Origin: Legionella rowbothamii
Lineage (GTDB): Bacteria > Pseudomonadota > Gammaproteobacteria > Legionellales > Legionellaceae
DNA: 64,000 bases
Direction: 5' to 3'
Assembly (NCBI RefSeq): GCF_900639985.1
Contig: NZ_CAAAIM010000001.1
Coordinates: 1,054,001-1,118,000 of the forward strand
The translations under genes were made by a program, and so were the position numbers. The notes under the pieces are model-generated. The model saw only the letters and a list, made by a program, of their open reading frames with translations. It did not search any database and had not been told where the DNA came from. This document shows, in pieces, positions 9,481-18,735 of the stretch; the stretch's first letter is position 1, and every line of letters starts with the position of its first letter.

Positions 9481-9510
9481 AGTGTAGCAATGTCGTCCGT
9501 ATAGAGTGAT

Positions 9511-9570
9511 GGATCTCCTGAATGAAGCACACACGTTAAAAATGGGTATCATGGCAAATTCAAGAGATCC
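9511..9570. repeat. Inverted repeat downstream of proC
   Basis: GGATCTCCTGAAT (9511-9523) and ATTCAAGAGATCC (9558-9570) are 13-nt arms with one mismatch and a 34-nt loop. A second, shorter pair GTAAGC/GCTTAC lies at 9577-9582/9617-9622. No protein is evident in the 228-bp gap. It could be a terminator for pgi-proC or a miniature repeat; copies elsewhere in the genome were not testable here. Confidence 0.45.
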
Positions 9571-9708
9571 TTCGTAGTAAGCTCCTCAGATGGTGGTGTT
9601 CCTCATATCAACGATGGCTTACCACCGAAAAGAATAAAATAAGGCATAAACTTCTTTTTTCGCCCTATTAGTGTAAACTTAAATCAAACAAACCAAATAA
9701 TATTCTTT

Positions 9709-12372
9709 ATGCCCAATTTTATATTCGATACGAGCTTTCTTAAAAGAAATCAAACGATAGAACCAGTTAATAAAGAACATTTTTCTGCTCTATATCAAGG
9801 GCAAACGCCGATCTATTTTAACGCTACAGATGATCCGAATACACATGCTCAATTACTAGCATTTAAAACGGGGCCTTCTTACGACTCATTCAAAAATCAG
9901 TATGAGCAAATACTAGCCAGCATTAGAAGATGGTGCGTTGCTAATCATGTTCCACTAATAAGAGTAAGAAGTGACGATCCACAAGGAATTTCAGCAATTA
10001 GATTATTTTACTATCGTTTATTTGATCCAGATGATTTTTTTAGTATTCGTGCTGCCATACTTTTTAGTGAGGGTAAAAAGTCCCTAGAAGAATTATACCT
10101 ATTATTACACGATGAACGAATACCATTTGATAGTAAAAAAAATGTTTTAATGAACCTCCAGGAAGGGATTGTGGTATGTGGAGATGGCACCTTAACCAAC
10201 ATTATTGATGCTAAAGATGATTTAAAAGCCGCAACAGGCCTAGATCAAACTATAGCATCAGCTAAGAAAAAACTGATTCAGCAACAAATATTGAATTTTA
10301 TCAATTTGAACCACTTCAACATACAACCAGGCAATGAAATCCATCTTGCTAACGCCTTCTATGATGTTGTAACTGATAGCTATGGTGTGGCTAAAAGAAA
10401 TGATAATATTAAAACCCCTGGCTCTGAAAAATATTCAGACGAACTCATAGCGTATCTAAACGCCCAACTAACTCCTCAGGTCGTAATTCGCTTTTTAACA
10501 GAGCAAATGCTGCTGGATCTCCTGCCACTCCAGGAAACCTTATTTAAAGATAAAAAAATGGTAGAATGGTCTGCTGATTTCATTAGTAATGCAGAAAAAC
10601 TTATTAAGCCATTTAATGATCGTTACAGCCCTTTAATGACGATTGATATGCACTCAATAATGCAAAGTGATGAAGATGGATTACTACTTAGCCCCAAGCC
10701 AATTAATGAAACTGAGATCCATGTAACGACCATCAAACAATTCTACAAATTATTTTGTAAGTGGAACACAACATCCAATATAGTAACACTAGAAGATGCC
10801 CCTAGAACCCTAAACTACGCTGAATCGTTTATCTGGATTGAAGAAGGTTCAGAAATAAAAAGTTGTACCCCACACCAATTTTTTGCACCATATCTTAGAA
10901 CAAGAAAGCCCTTTACGCGAGAGCAAGTCGAACGGCATCCTGTCCTTGAGACCCAAGGAATCGAGCTAGTTAATCAATTATGGACACATTACCCCTACTA
11001 TAGAAACGAATTGGTACAATGTCTTAGTGATCCTGATGTTGATGTTGCTTATTTGTTGTCTTGCTCTAATGTGGAGCTCATAGAAGAAATCATTCGTAAT
11101 CAACATCAACCCCAAAAAGCATTTTCATTTGTTGTGGATCTTCAGGTTGTGCGCTCATTCCATAGAGCTGAAAAATTTGACGTATTGAAGCAGCTCGGTG
11201 AATGCGGAATAATTGATACCTATAAACTGGCGCTAAATAAAGAATATGAGCTATTAAACTCATTACTTCAGCACGATGTATTAGGCCCAGACCATTTTCG
11301 TTATCCTCTCAATTATGCACTAGTAGGTCCTCATAAACATGTAGATATAGAGAAAACCATTTGTCTATTAGCTTCAAATCAACAATTTGACTTGATTGGC
11401 AAACTATCTGATAAAGGTTTAATTTCTGAAGCAATGCTTCTACGCGTATCACCCCATCTTAAAACTCCTGCTTTAAAAATATTGTACACCCAAAATCAAA
11501 CGGACCTGATTAAGCAACTTTTTCGAAATGGCTCATTAACTACGACACAACTTGCTATGGCCCAAAAATGGGAGATTCTTGGCTCGTTATTAGCAGAGGG
11601 GGCTATTCAACCTCAGCATTTGAGTTATAGAATTGAAGCGGGGGTGCATTATCAACAAAATAGTATTTGGATTTTAATCCTTTATAATCAAATAGATTTA
11701 TTAAAAAATTTACTTGATAAACAATTACTTAAAACAGAGCAATTCATTGCTAAAGCAGGAAGTGGTACTTATAAAGGAAAAACAGCTCTAGATTTGCTTT
11801 TTCAAGCAGAGAGGTTTGATTTAATTAAATCACTCCTCGAAAAAAAAGCAATCAATGTACTAGTACTTGCAGAAAAAAAAGAATTTTCTGCGCTAGCTAA
11901 ATTAATCGATCATCAGCTATTAACTGAAGAAGATATTAATGAAGAGGTTCGGATAACAAGAGGCACTAAATCCCCTCTCAAGTTCCTTGTTAAACACCAA
12001 CAATTTGAGTTATTGCAAAAATTAGCTGATCAAGGTCTGTTGACAAAAGAGCATCTTTCTCTACGATTAGAATCTAGTAAAAACTTTGAGCAATTGCTGA
12101 ATGAACATCAGCAACAGAATTTAATCCAGCAATTAAAATATGCGGCTGGTGCATCTCCAGAGCGAATGGATGTAGACTACGATTTAGAAAATCCTCCTAA
12201 TAGGCCGAGAAGAATGAGAGAAGGAAATCCGGAGTTTGCCTATCAAGAGCCTCTACTTAAAAAAAGAAAGTCTAAGCCTATTACATTTTTTTCCGAAGTT
12301 CCTGATACTAATGAAAATAATGCTCCATCTAATGACACGGTGCCGGATACTTATAGAGGAAGTTCGACGTAG
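9709..12372 (+). CDS. Large repeat-containing protein with basic C-terminal motif, candidate effector
   Basis: 887 residues, not assigned to a named family. Residues ~1-480 have no motif I recognise. From ~490 to ~790 there are about nine helical repeats of 25-40 residues built on the pattern FDLIKxLxxxGLLTxxxL, for example FDLIGKLSDKGLISEAML, IDLLKNLLDKQLLKTEQF and FELLQKLADQGLLTKEHL. The inner helix resembles ankyrin helix 2 but the unit lacks the TPLH ankyrin signature. After the repeats comes a polar tail with RPRRMR and LLKKRKSK (about 848-855), which looks like a nuclear localisation signal, then a Ser/Asp/Asn-rich end. There is no signal peptide or clear membrane segment. Repeat architecture, polar tail and accessory location fit a Dot/Icm substrate; this is inference. 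It stands alone between proC and damX. Confidence 0.7.
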   Translation: MPNFIFDTSFLKRNQTIEPVNKEHFSALYQGQTPIYFNATDDPNTHAQLLAFKTGPSYDSFKNQYEQILASIRRWCVANHVPLIRVRSDDPQGISAIRLFYYRLFDPDDFFSIRAAILFSEGKKSLEELYLLLHDERIPFDSKKNVLMNLQEGIVVCGDGTLTNIIDAKDDLKAATGLDQTIASAKKKLIQQQILNFINLNHFNIQPGNEIHLANAFYDVVTDSYGVAKRNDNIKTPGSEKYSDELIAYLNAQLTPQVVIRFLTEQMLLDLLPLQETLFKDKKMVEWSADFISNAEKLIKPFNDRYSPLMTIDMHSIMQSDEDGLLLSPKPINETEIHVTTIKQFYKLFCKWNTTSNIVTLEDAPRTLNYAESFIWIEEGSEIKSCTPHQFFAPYLRTRKPFTREQVERHPVLETQGIELVNQLWTHYPYYRNELVQCLSDPDVDVAYLLSCSNVELIEEIIRNQHQPQKAFSFVVDLQVVRSFHRAEKFDVLKQLGECGIIDTYKLALNKEYELLNSLLQHDVLGPDHFRYPLNYALVGPHKHVDIEKTICLLASNQQFDLIGKLSDKGLISEAMLLRVSPHLKTPALKILYTQNQTDLIKQLFRNGSLTTTQLAMAQKWEILGSLLAEGAIQPQHLSYRIEAGVHYQQNSIWILILYNQIDLLKNLLDKQLLKTEQFIAKAGSGTYKGKTALDLLFQAERFDLIKSLLEKKAINVLVLAEKKEFSALAKLIDHQLLTEEDINEEVRITRGTKSPLKFLVKHQQFELLQKLADQGLLTKEHLSLRLESSKNFEQLLNEHQQQNLIQQLKYAAGASPERMDVDYDLENPPNRPRRMREGNPEFAYQEPLLKKRKSKPITFFSEVPDTNENNAPSNDTVPDTYRGSST

Positions 12373-12453
12373 GTATTTATTAGCACCTCACTGCCATTAT
12401 CCATGAATTATCTTTATAACCTGTAGATTGGGTCCCACCTAGGGATTTGCAAA

Positions 12454-13761
12454 CTAGCCCAATGTCGCAATGGGCCGTACCCAGGGATTAAGCCGCTTCA
12501 ATGATGGAGGCAATTTTTTAATAGAATCCTGTGCATCAGTCATATTGCTGTATTCCCCGATAGTAAGCACATACCAGACAACATTATGCTCTTTGTAATG
12601 ATTTAATTTTGCAGTGGAATAAAGTAATTTATTGCTTTTGATATAACGTTTCATATCAATTTTATCAGTGCTCGCAACCAATTGAATTGTATATAATTTT
12701 TCTTGCAAAGCTCGAGCAATAGCGGCTTTGTTGCGATCAATCTTAGCGTGCCTTTGCGCCTGTTCTAGCTGAGTGATTACGGCGCCATTTACTTCATTTC
12801 CAATTAAATCTAAATTTTGTTTTACAGCTATTTTATGCTCAACCAATTCTCGTGTAGCGGAATCTTGCCATGACGGAATTTGGCTGGCTAATACTGTTTG
12901 TTGTACGGGTTTAGTAGCGGTATTGACTCTATTTATGGGGGGCTCTTGATTAAAGGCCTTAACAATAAATAAACAACAAAGCGTCGAAAGAACTGCACTC
13001 CCCACCGGAATGCTGAATTTTTTCACCATATCAAGAGTCGAGAGTTCTTTCTTATGGGCAAAGTTAAAAATGAATGATTCGAGACTCGAATTAATTTTAG
13101 CCACATTTCCCTTAGTTAACTGATAAATTTTTTTAAGCTGGACTTCGGAAAGTGGCTTGGTAATTAAACGAGAAGCTGTAGCCCGTTCAAGCACATAAGT
13201 TCTCGTTTCAACTTCAGTTAATACTCCTAACTCTATCGTATGGACTAACCCATTAAAAAATGATGCTGAAAAACCATTTAACGCAGCAACAATCGAGTAG
13301 TCGGAGAATAAACACAGATGAAAAAAATTAAAATTTTCCTGATTTTTAATCGCTAACATAACCTCTTTGATAAATACTTCAGGTAAATGTTGAGCATCAT
13401 CAATCATCAAAAGAACATGCGCTCTACGCTCATTAATTTGCGCCACCAAAGAGGACATATCTGTATGTTCATCCTGCTTCAAGTGAAATTGGTCAGCGAT
13501 ACTACTAATGATTCCTTCGCGATTGCAGGGGGCTTTTATGGTGATTACTAGTGGATTTATTTGCGGATCTAAATTCTCTTGCAGTAACGAGGCAAATGAA
13601 GTTTTGCCCCCGGCCTTTTCAGACAATACGGTAATCAGCGTATTATTAAAAAGAATCAAATGATTAATGAACTCAATCTTTGACAACCATGATTCTGGCT
13701 TTAACAATGTTCTAGGTTGTACTACAGCTGCTAACTCAGACTGAAACAATCCATCCCTCAT
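12454..13761 (-). CDS. damX: DamX-like protein: AAA-type ATPase fold, membrane segment, SPOR domain
   Basis: 435 residues, third gene of aroK-aroB-damX, the same order as in E. coli. Residues ~20-230 form an ExeA/GspA-like AAA domain; the Walker A region reads LSEKAGGKTS (46-55), lacking the first Gly, and Walker B is VLLMIDDA (116-123). One transmembrane helix lies at ~252-270. A SPOR domain (~355-432, LYTIQLVAST at its start) binds denuded septal peptidoglycan in characterised family members. The predicted topology is cytoplasmic ATPase domain, inner-membrane anchor and periplasmic SPOR domain, fitting a role at the division site. It starts 2 bases after aroB stops. Whether it hydrolyses ATP is uncertain because of the altered P-loop. 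Confidence 0.8.
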   Translation of the reverse strand: MRDGLFQSELAAVVQPRTLLKPESWLSKIEFINHLILFNNTLITVLSEKAGGKTSFASLLQENLDPQINPLVITIKAPCNREGIISSIADQFHLKQDEHTDMSSLVAQINERRAHVLLMIDDAQHLPEVFIKEVMLAIKNQENFNFFHLCLFSDYSIVAALNGFSASFFNGLVHTIELGVLTEVETRTYVLERATASRLITKPLSEVQLKKIYQLTKGNVAKINSSLESFIFNFAHKKELSTLDMVKKFSIPVGSAVLSTLCCLFIVKAFNQEPPINRVNTATKPVQQTVLASQIPSWQDSATRELVEHKIAVKQNLDLIGNEVNGAVITQLEQAQRHAKIDRNKAAIARALQEKLYTIQLVASTDKIDMKRYIKSNKLLYSTAKLNHYKEHNVVWYVLTIGEYSNMTDAQDSIKKLPPSLKRLNPWVRPIATLG

Positions 13762-13763
13762 TT

Positions 13764-14867
13764 TTACTCTCCTTCAACTGCAACACTCAGCGTATCATAT
13801 AAACTATCTTCTGTTACCTGTTCTTCCAGATAACAATCTCCTGGATTTCTAATCAGCACAAAACGTAAACAATTATTTTTAATTTTTTTATCTAAACTCA
13901 TTAGCTCTCTTAATTTGTGCAAATCAATAGTCGCTGGAATTTTATGAGGTAGTCCCGCATCACGTAACATTTGTTCAACGGAATTGACTAACTCCTCATT
14001 AATTAAACCGATTTTATGAGATAACACCGCGGCGCAATATAATCCTATGGCGACGGCCTCGCCGTGCAACCATTGCTGATACTGAGTGTAAGCTTCCAAA
14101 GCATGAGCAAATGTATGGCCAAGATTTAATAAAGCACGCTGACCTCTTTCTTTTTCATCCGTTTCCACAAAACGAGCTTTAATCTGGCAACATGCCGCAA
14201 TAAGCTGGGGTAAATCTGGGTTCTTCGCGGTTAAACCCTCTTTCAATGCCTGGCTTAATTTCGCTAAAAAATCCCCACCAGCAAGCAGACCATATTTAAT
14301 TATCTCCGCAACACCTGCGCGAAACTCCCGTTCGGGTAAGGTGTCTAAGGTGGCAATATCAATTAACACGGCTTGCGGCTGATAAAAACTGCCAATTAAA
14401 TTTTTACCTTGAGGATGATTAATTGCTGTTTTTCCCCCAACTGAAGCATCAACCTGGGCTAATAAGGTAGTTGGTATTTGAATAAATCCAACCCCACGTT
14501 GATAGGTTGCGGCAGCAAAACCAGCCATATCACCAATTACTCCGCCACCTAAGGCAATAATTGTGGTATCACGATGATGTTTATTTTGAATTAATGCATC
14601 ATAAATGGCAAATAAACTGTGTTGATTTTTATGCTGTTCCCCATCGTCTAAAATAACTACATCGCATTGAATGTCGCTTAATGCAGATTGTATGTAGTTT
14701 AAATAAAGTGGCGCAACAGTGTAGTTCGTGACAACAAGAGCTTGCGGAGACTTCACGAAGGTTCGCAACCAATCAGCGCAGCCCAAACCATCGCGACATA
14801 TACTAATGGAATAACAATGCCCGGTTAATGAAACATCAACCTGTTCATTAACCTTAAAGTTCGCCAT
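13764..14867 (-). CDS. aroB: 3-dehydroquinate synthase
   Basis: Second step of the shikimate pathway: DAHP to 3-dehydroquinate with NAD+ and a divalent metal. 367 residues, normal length. Visible signatures are [20 protein letters not shown] (~106-125, NAD-binding), [31 protein letters not shown] with the metal-ligand Glu, and GHTFAHALE and [10 protein letters not shown] with the metal-ligand His residues. Its start overlaps the end of aroK by 14 bases, so the two are translationally coupled. Confidence 0.96.
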   Translation of the reverse strand: MANFKVNEQVDVSLTGHCYSISICRDGLGCADWLRTFVKSPQALVVTNYTVAPLYLNYIQSALSDIQCDVVILDDGEQHKNQHSLFAIYDALIQNKHHRDTTIIALGGGVIGDMAGFAAATYQRGVGFIQIPTTLLAQVDASVGGKTAINHPQGKNLIGSFYQPQAVLIDIATLDTLPEREFRAGVAEIIKYGLLAGGDFLAKLSQALKEGLTAKNPDLPQLIAACCQIKARFVETDEKERGQRALLNLGHTFAHALEAYTQYQQWLHGEAVAIGLYCAAVLSHKIGLINEELVNSVEQMLRDAGLPHKIPATIDLHKLRELMSLDKKIKNNCLRFVLIRNPGDCYLEEQVTEDSLYDTLSVAVEGE

Positions 14868-15381
14868 AAATATATTTTATTATATTATTTGCCACCGCTT
14901 TAACTGTTAATTTATCTGTTTCAAAACTTACGTCGGCTAACTCATCATAGAATGGCTCACGCTCATCTCTTAGTGATTCTAATCTTCCTTCAAGGTCATT
15001 CGTTTGCAACAAGGGGCGTTTGGTATCACGCTTGGTTCGCTCAAATTGTTGCTGTAATGATGTTTTGAGGTATATAACAGTCCCTCGTCCAGCAAGCGCG
15101 TTTCTATTTTCAGGCGTAATTACAACTCCACCACCAGTGGCCAAAACGATATTAGTCTTTTGCGTTAACTCATCAATAACTTTTTGTTCACGGCGTCTAA
15201 ACCCTTCCTCGCCTTCAATATCAAAGATCCAAGATATATCTGCACCTGCGCGCTCTTCAATGACCTCATCTGAATCAAAAAATTCTAATTTGAGCTCCTT
15301 TGCCAAAGCACGACCAATTGTGCTCTTTCCAGCACCCATAGGCCCAATCAGAAAAATATTTCGTACTTTAACTATGCTCAT
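14854..15381 (-). CDS. aroK: Shikimate kinase
   Basis: Phosphorylates shikimate at the 3-OH using ATP. 175 residues. Walker [10 protein letters not shown] at 13-21, then the shikimate-binding [13 protein letters not shown] and KRPLL (lid Arg region). First gene of the aroK-aroB-damX operon. In many gammaproteobacteria pilQ lies immediately upstream, and the same order is kept here, with a 292-bp gap between pilQ and aroK. Confidence 0.96.
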   Translation of the reverse strand: MSIVKVRNIFLIGPMGAGKSTIGRALAKELKLEFFDSDEVIEERAGADISWIFDIEGEEGFRRREQKVIDELTQKTNIVLATGGGVVITPENRNALAGRGTVIYLKTSLQQQFERTKRDTKRPLLQTNDLEGRLESLRDEREPFYDELADVSFETDKLTVKAVANNIIKYIYGEL

Positions 15382-15430
15382 TTTTTATTACATACCTCTT
15401 TCTACTGTGGTGTCATAAATTAAACATGTT

Positions 15431-15436
15431 ATTATA
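15431..15436 (-). promoter_or_regulatory. Candidate -10 box for aroK-aroB-damX
   Basis: On the minus strand the sequence reads TATAAT about 50 bases upstream of the aroK start. No good -35 hexamer sits at 17 bases (CTGCGA), so the call rests on the perfect -10. The rest of the 292-bp gap is AT-rich. A 6-bp stem (AGGACT/AGTCCT, 15645-15650/15658-15663) directly after the pilQ stop may help terminate the pil operon. Confidence 0.35.
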
Positions 15437-15673
15437 ACAATAAATCCCACTATTCGCAGTCATTAACTGTGCTATTTGTAGGAGAATTATCAATTATTCC
15501 TAAAACTACGTTGAATATTCTACACAAATACAGGATAAAAACCCATAAAATTATTTAATATGAGTTAGATATAAGAAATAATACTATTTTTTATATCGAT
15601 TTTACGCCTAAATTTACAAATAGACACCTACCAATCCTTCTTTCAGGACTAAATGACAGTCCTTATATATATT

Positions 15674-17071
15674 TTACTTTCCTGAGGAAGTATTAACCAA
15701 GGAATTTATTACTTTTGGTGTAATAAAAATAAGCAATTCATCATTTTTCAATGAAACTTGCGTATTTCGAAATAAATTCCCAACAACAGGCAGCTGCCCT
15801 AAAAAAGGTATTCTCGTGATTGTCTTACTCTTGTCCTGCTGGTAAATACCCCCAAGAACAATAGTCTGACCATTACTTACTAGCACATTTGTCTTAATTT
15901 CCTTTGTAAGTATAGCAGGAACCCCATTAAATAGTTGTGCGGATGCCGTATCTTGATTAATTTTTAATTCCATTAGAATTTTACTATCTGGAGTAATTTG
16001 TGGCGTTACTTTTAAGCTCAAAACAGCTTTTTTAAAAGAAACCGACGTAGCGCCACTAGCCATAGCCTCTTGATAAGGTATTTCTTGGCCAGAATTAATT
16101 ACCGCCGGTTGCTGATTAGTCGCTATCAATCTTGGGCTGGAAATTAATTCAGCACGGCCCTCACTTTCCAAAGCAGAAAGCTCCAAATCCAGTAGAATGT
16201 TATCGCTAAGTTTTGCAAGCGCAATACCGACAGAAGCAGGATTCATTCCCGCAATGGGTACGGCAACCAAATCTAAATTTAATCGTTGTGAATAGGGATT
16301 AACATCAGCAGGCGGGATTCCCTGCCCCATTTGATTCACACCGGCCAAAGTACCACTCAGTCTGCCTGGTTTTGAAACACCCCAACGAATCCCTAAATCA
16401 CGCGAAAAGTCTTTCGATACTTCAACAATACGCGCCTCAATTAAAACTTGCTTGACCGGCACATCCAACTGATTCACTAACTTCCGAACCGCGGTAATTT
16501 TATCAACGCGATCCTGAATCCAAATAGAGTTAGTACGAACATCAGCGCTAATCTTCCCCTGTTCCGAAAGCATCGAGTTTTGACCATCTTTGAGCAAAGC
16601 GACTATATCGATCGCTTTAGCATAATTGATTTGTACTAGTTCGGAACGAACCAGGACAGCCTGCTGTCGATTTTTAATGTATGAAGCTTCAAGCTTCCTT
16701 CTCGCTGTTTTAGTGTCAATCAAGATGACATTATTTGCAGCATGCATCTCCAAGCCATGCGTCGTTAAAATAATATCCAAGGCTTGCTCCCAAGGAATAT
16801 CATTTAAACTCAAAGTAATATTCCCACTCACCCGCTTACTTACTACAATATTCAAATGAGTAAACTCAGCAATAATCTGCAATACGGCACGAACACTGAT
16901 GTTTTGAAAATTAAGCGAAATATGTTTACCGGCAACAAGGCTTTTTTTAGCTTCCTGCTTTTGCAGTAGCACAGGGCGGCGGCTTAAATTTGGGGGATAT
17001 AAACTATTCTGCGCAAATACCTCCGTAAAGCTAGCAACTATTAAACTGATGAATACGATAATCTTTTGCAC
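15674..17071 (-). CDS. pilQ: Type IV pilus secretin PilQ
   Basis: Outer-membrane secretin through which the type IV pilus emerges. 465 residues with a signal peptide (cleavage after TEVFA, ~20). It has an STN/secretin-N-like domain (FQNISVRAVLQIIAEF, ~55-110), a second N-domain with the RTNSIWIQD segment, then the C-terminal secretin domain (~240-460) with VLIEARIVEVS, PRLIATNQQPAVINSGQEIPY split over adjacent segments, and VLGGIYQ. It is much shorter than ~700-residue PilQ proteins, lacking N-terminal AMIN domains, and is nearer HofQ in size. Last gene of pilMNOPQ; starts 2 bases after pilP. Confidence 0.93.
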   Translation of the reverse strand: MQKIIVFISLIVASFTEVFAQNSLYPPNLSRRPVLLQKQEAKKSLVAGKHISLNFQNISVRAVLQIIAEFTHLNIVVSKRVSGNITLSLNDIPWEQALDIILTTHGLEMHAANNVILIDTKTARRKLEASYIKNRQQAVLVRSELVQINYAKAIDIVALLKDGQNSMLSEQGKISADVRTNSIWIQDRVDKITAVRKLVNQLDVPVKQVLIEARIVEVSKDFSRDLGIRWGVSKPGRLSGTLAGVNQMGQGIPPADVNPYSQRLNLDLVAVPIAGMNPASVGIALAKLSDNILLDLELSALESEGRAELISSPRLIATNQQPAVINSGQEIPYQEAMASGATSVSFKKAVLSLKVTPQITPDSKILMELKINQDTASAQLFNGVPAILTKEIKTNVLVSNGQTIVLGGIYQQDKSKTITRIPFLGQLPVVGNLFRNTQVSLKNDELLIFITPKVINSLVNTSSGK

Positions 17072-17073
17072 CT

Positions 17074-17571
17074 TTACTCCTGTTTTTCTGTATGCAATTT
17101 CAGAGTAGCTCTATGCTTTTCCAAAGCTCCTGAACTGCTCTTAATGGTTTTTTCCAAACTGATTTCATCCAGGTTAATAGCTACAATGCGCCCCCTCTCT
17201 TTTCCTAGATAATCACCCACTCTCACTTGAGTGATCGACGTTTCAGGCCCAACAATTAACCCCCTGCGCCTAGCCCCTTGTATTAAGACTCCAACTAATT
17301 TTAGTGAATTCAAAGGATGAGCATCTAAATACCTTTTTCCAGCCCGTAAATATGGCTTTTGTAAATCAGTTGGTTTAAATGGATTCCGTCGCTTCATGGC
17401 ATTAGGTAATTTAAAAAGAGGTTCTTGCTTTAATAACGGATTAGCGGGCGCTGCGCGTTGTTTTTGCTGTTTCACCCGTTGAATATACTGTGCTAAATCA
17501 TGATTATCGTTGGAGCAAGCTCCTAATAATAAGGAAAATATACAGATTGTAATTTGCGGCTTATAATTCAT
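17074..17571 (-). CDS. pilP: Type IV pilus assembly lipoprotein PilP
   Basis: 165 residues. Lipoprotein signal peptide with lipobox LLGAC (Cys19). PilP lipoproteins bind the PilN-PilO heterodimer and connect the inner-membrane alignment complex to PilQ. Visible family features are the MKRRNPFKP segment followed by the compact beta domain with LKLVGVLIQG and VRVGDYLGKERGRIVAI. Its start directly abuts the pilO stop, with pilQ two bases downstream. Confidence 0.93.
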   Translation of the reverse strand: MNYKPQITICIFSLLLGACSNDNHDLAQYIQRVKQQKQRAAPANPLLKQEPLFKLPNAMKRRNPFKPTDLQKPYLRAGKRYLDAHPLNSLKLVGVLIQGARRRGLIVGPETSITQVRVGDYLGKERGRIVAINLDEISLEKTIKSSSGALEKHRATLKLHTEKQE

Positions 17572-18171
17572 TTATTGATTACGGTAGCGGTATATTTTAG
17601 CGGTGGCATTCATCACCAACACCTCGTCACAGGCTGGTTGATTACAATGTGACAGCCCCCCTTTAATACTAAAATCATGAAAAGTAACAATACGCTCCAT
17701 GGTTGTTATTTGACTTAGAAATGATGCCAATTGAAAATAATCTCCCTCAATAGAAATTTTTATTGGCAATATGGTATAAAATCCATGCACTTCCTCAGCC
17801 TGAGGGGCAAATAAAAGAAACTTAAGGCCAGAAATCATTCCGATTTTCGAAATTTTCTCCAATAAACCATAAAGTTCATTGTCTACCGGTAAGTATCTAA
17901 GTAAGGGAGTAAACTGCTCCTTCAGCTTAAATAGCTGATGACGGTAAGCATCTAAATTAACCACCTGTCGTTGCTTGGTTTCAAAATCTGCTTTCAAAAT
18001 AATTTCTTGAGCGTGTAATTCCATATAACTAGAGAGATTGTCATGAATTACCAAACAATATCCCAAAATGAGAATTAAACCACTCAGACCTAACAACATG
18101 CCTGTCTTCACTGATTTTGGCCACTGTCCCATTGTTTCTAAGGTTAGCTCATGAAAAGAAATACGACTCAT
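17572..18171 (-). CDS. pilO: Type IV pilus inner-membrane protein PilO
   Basis: 199 residues: a short cytoplasmic N-terminus, one membrane helix (~25-45, LLGLSGLILILGYCLVI), a coiled coil (~50-85) and a periplasmic ferredoxin-like domain. It dimerises with PilN in the alignment complex. It overlaps pilN by 4 bases (18168-18171). The C-terminal tail contains two Cys residues about seven apart (HCNQPACDEV), which could form a disulfide in the periplasm; I do not know whether this is conserved. Confidence 0.92.
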   Translation of the reverse strand: MSRISFHELTLETMGQWPKSVKTGMLLGLSGLILILGYCLVIHDNLSSYMELHAQEIILKADFETKQRQVVNLDAYRHQLFKLKEQFTPLLRYLPVDNELYGLLEKISKIGMISGLKFLLFAPQAEEVHGFYTILPIKISIEGDYFQLASFLSQITTMERIVTFHDFSIKGGLSHCNQPACDEVLVMNATAKIYRYRNQ

Positions 18172-18734
18172 AATTGGGCACCAACTGAGTATTTAGGTCC
18201 AAGAATGAATGTTAATTTAAAGCCATTATTTATAGGCTGCTTATCGTCTACCTGTTTAACCACATGAAGAATTGGGTGCTGAATCCATTCGTTATGCACC
18301 ATATTTTGCAAGGTCCAAGAAACATCAATATTGGACTTAGCATAACCAAATAGGGAAATCACATCGTCTTTTTCTTCCACTTTACGCAAATATACACCTG
18401 TCGGAACAATCCAAGTTAACTCATTAAATAAATGAACAATCAGCCTGCGCTTTGAAAGTAAGTGATGAACTGCGGAAATTTGCGACAAGAGCCTGGCCCG
18501 TGTCTTTTCCAAGATTTTTAATTCTTTTATCTGTCCGTCATAAACAGTAAGCTCCTGCCGCAGCATCTGGTTTCTGATTTGCTGATTATTTGTTAAATTC
18601 AATACATAATAATTAATTGAGAATGTCGTTAATAGTGCAAGGATGCTGCCAAGACTTAACCTTATGATAAATGCTCTTTTTTCTTGTTGACGTTTGTATT
18701 CACGCCAAGGTAATAAGTTAATTTGGACCATCAT
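18168..18734 (-). CDS. pilN: Type IV pilus inner-membrane protein PilN
   Basis: 188 residues. It begins with the family motif INLLPWRE (residues 5-12), the conserved cytoplasmic peptide that binds PilM. One transmembrane helix (~25-45) and a coiled coil follow, then a periplasmic domain that pairs with PilO. It starts one base after pilM and overlaps pilO by 4 bases, so the cluster is translationally coupled. Confidence 0.93.
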   Translation of the reverse strand: MMVQINLLPWREYKRQQEKRAFIIRLSLGSILALLTTFSINYYVLNLTNNQQIRNQMLRQELTVYDGQIKELKILEKTRARLLSQISAVHHLLSKRRLIVHLFNELTWIVPTGVYLRKVEEKDDVISLFGYAKSNIDVSWTLQNMVHNEWIQHPILHVVKQVDDKQPINNGFKLTFILGPKYSVGAQL

Positions 18735-18735
18735 G

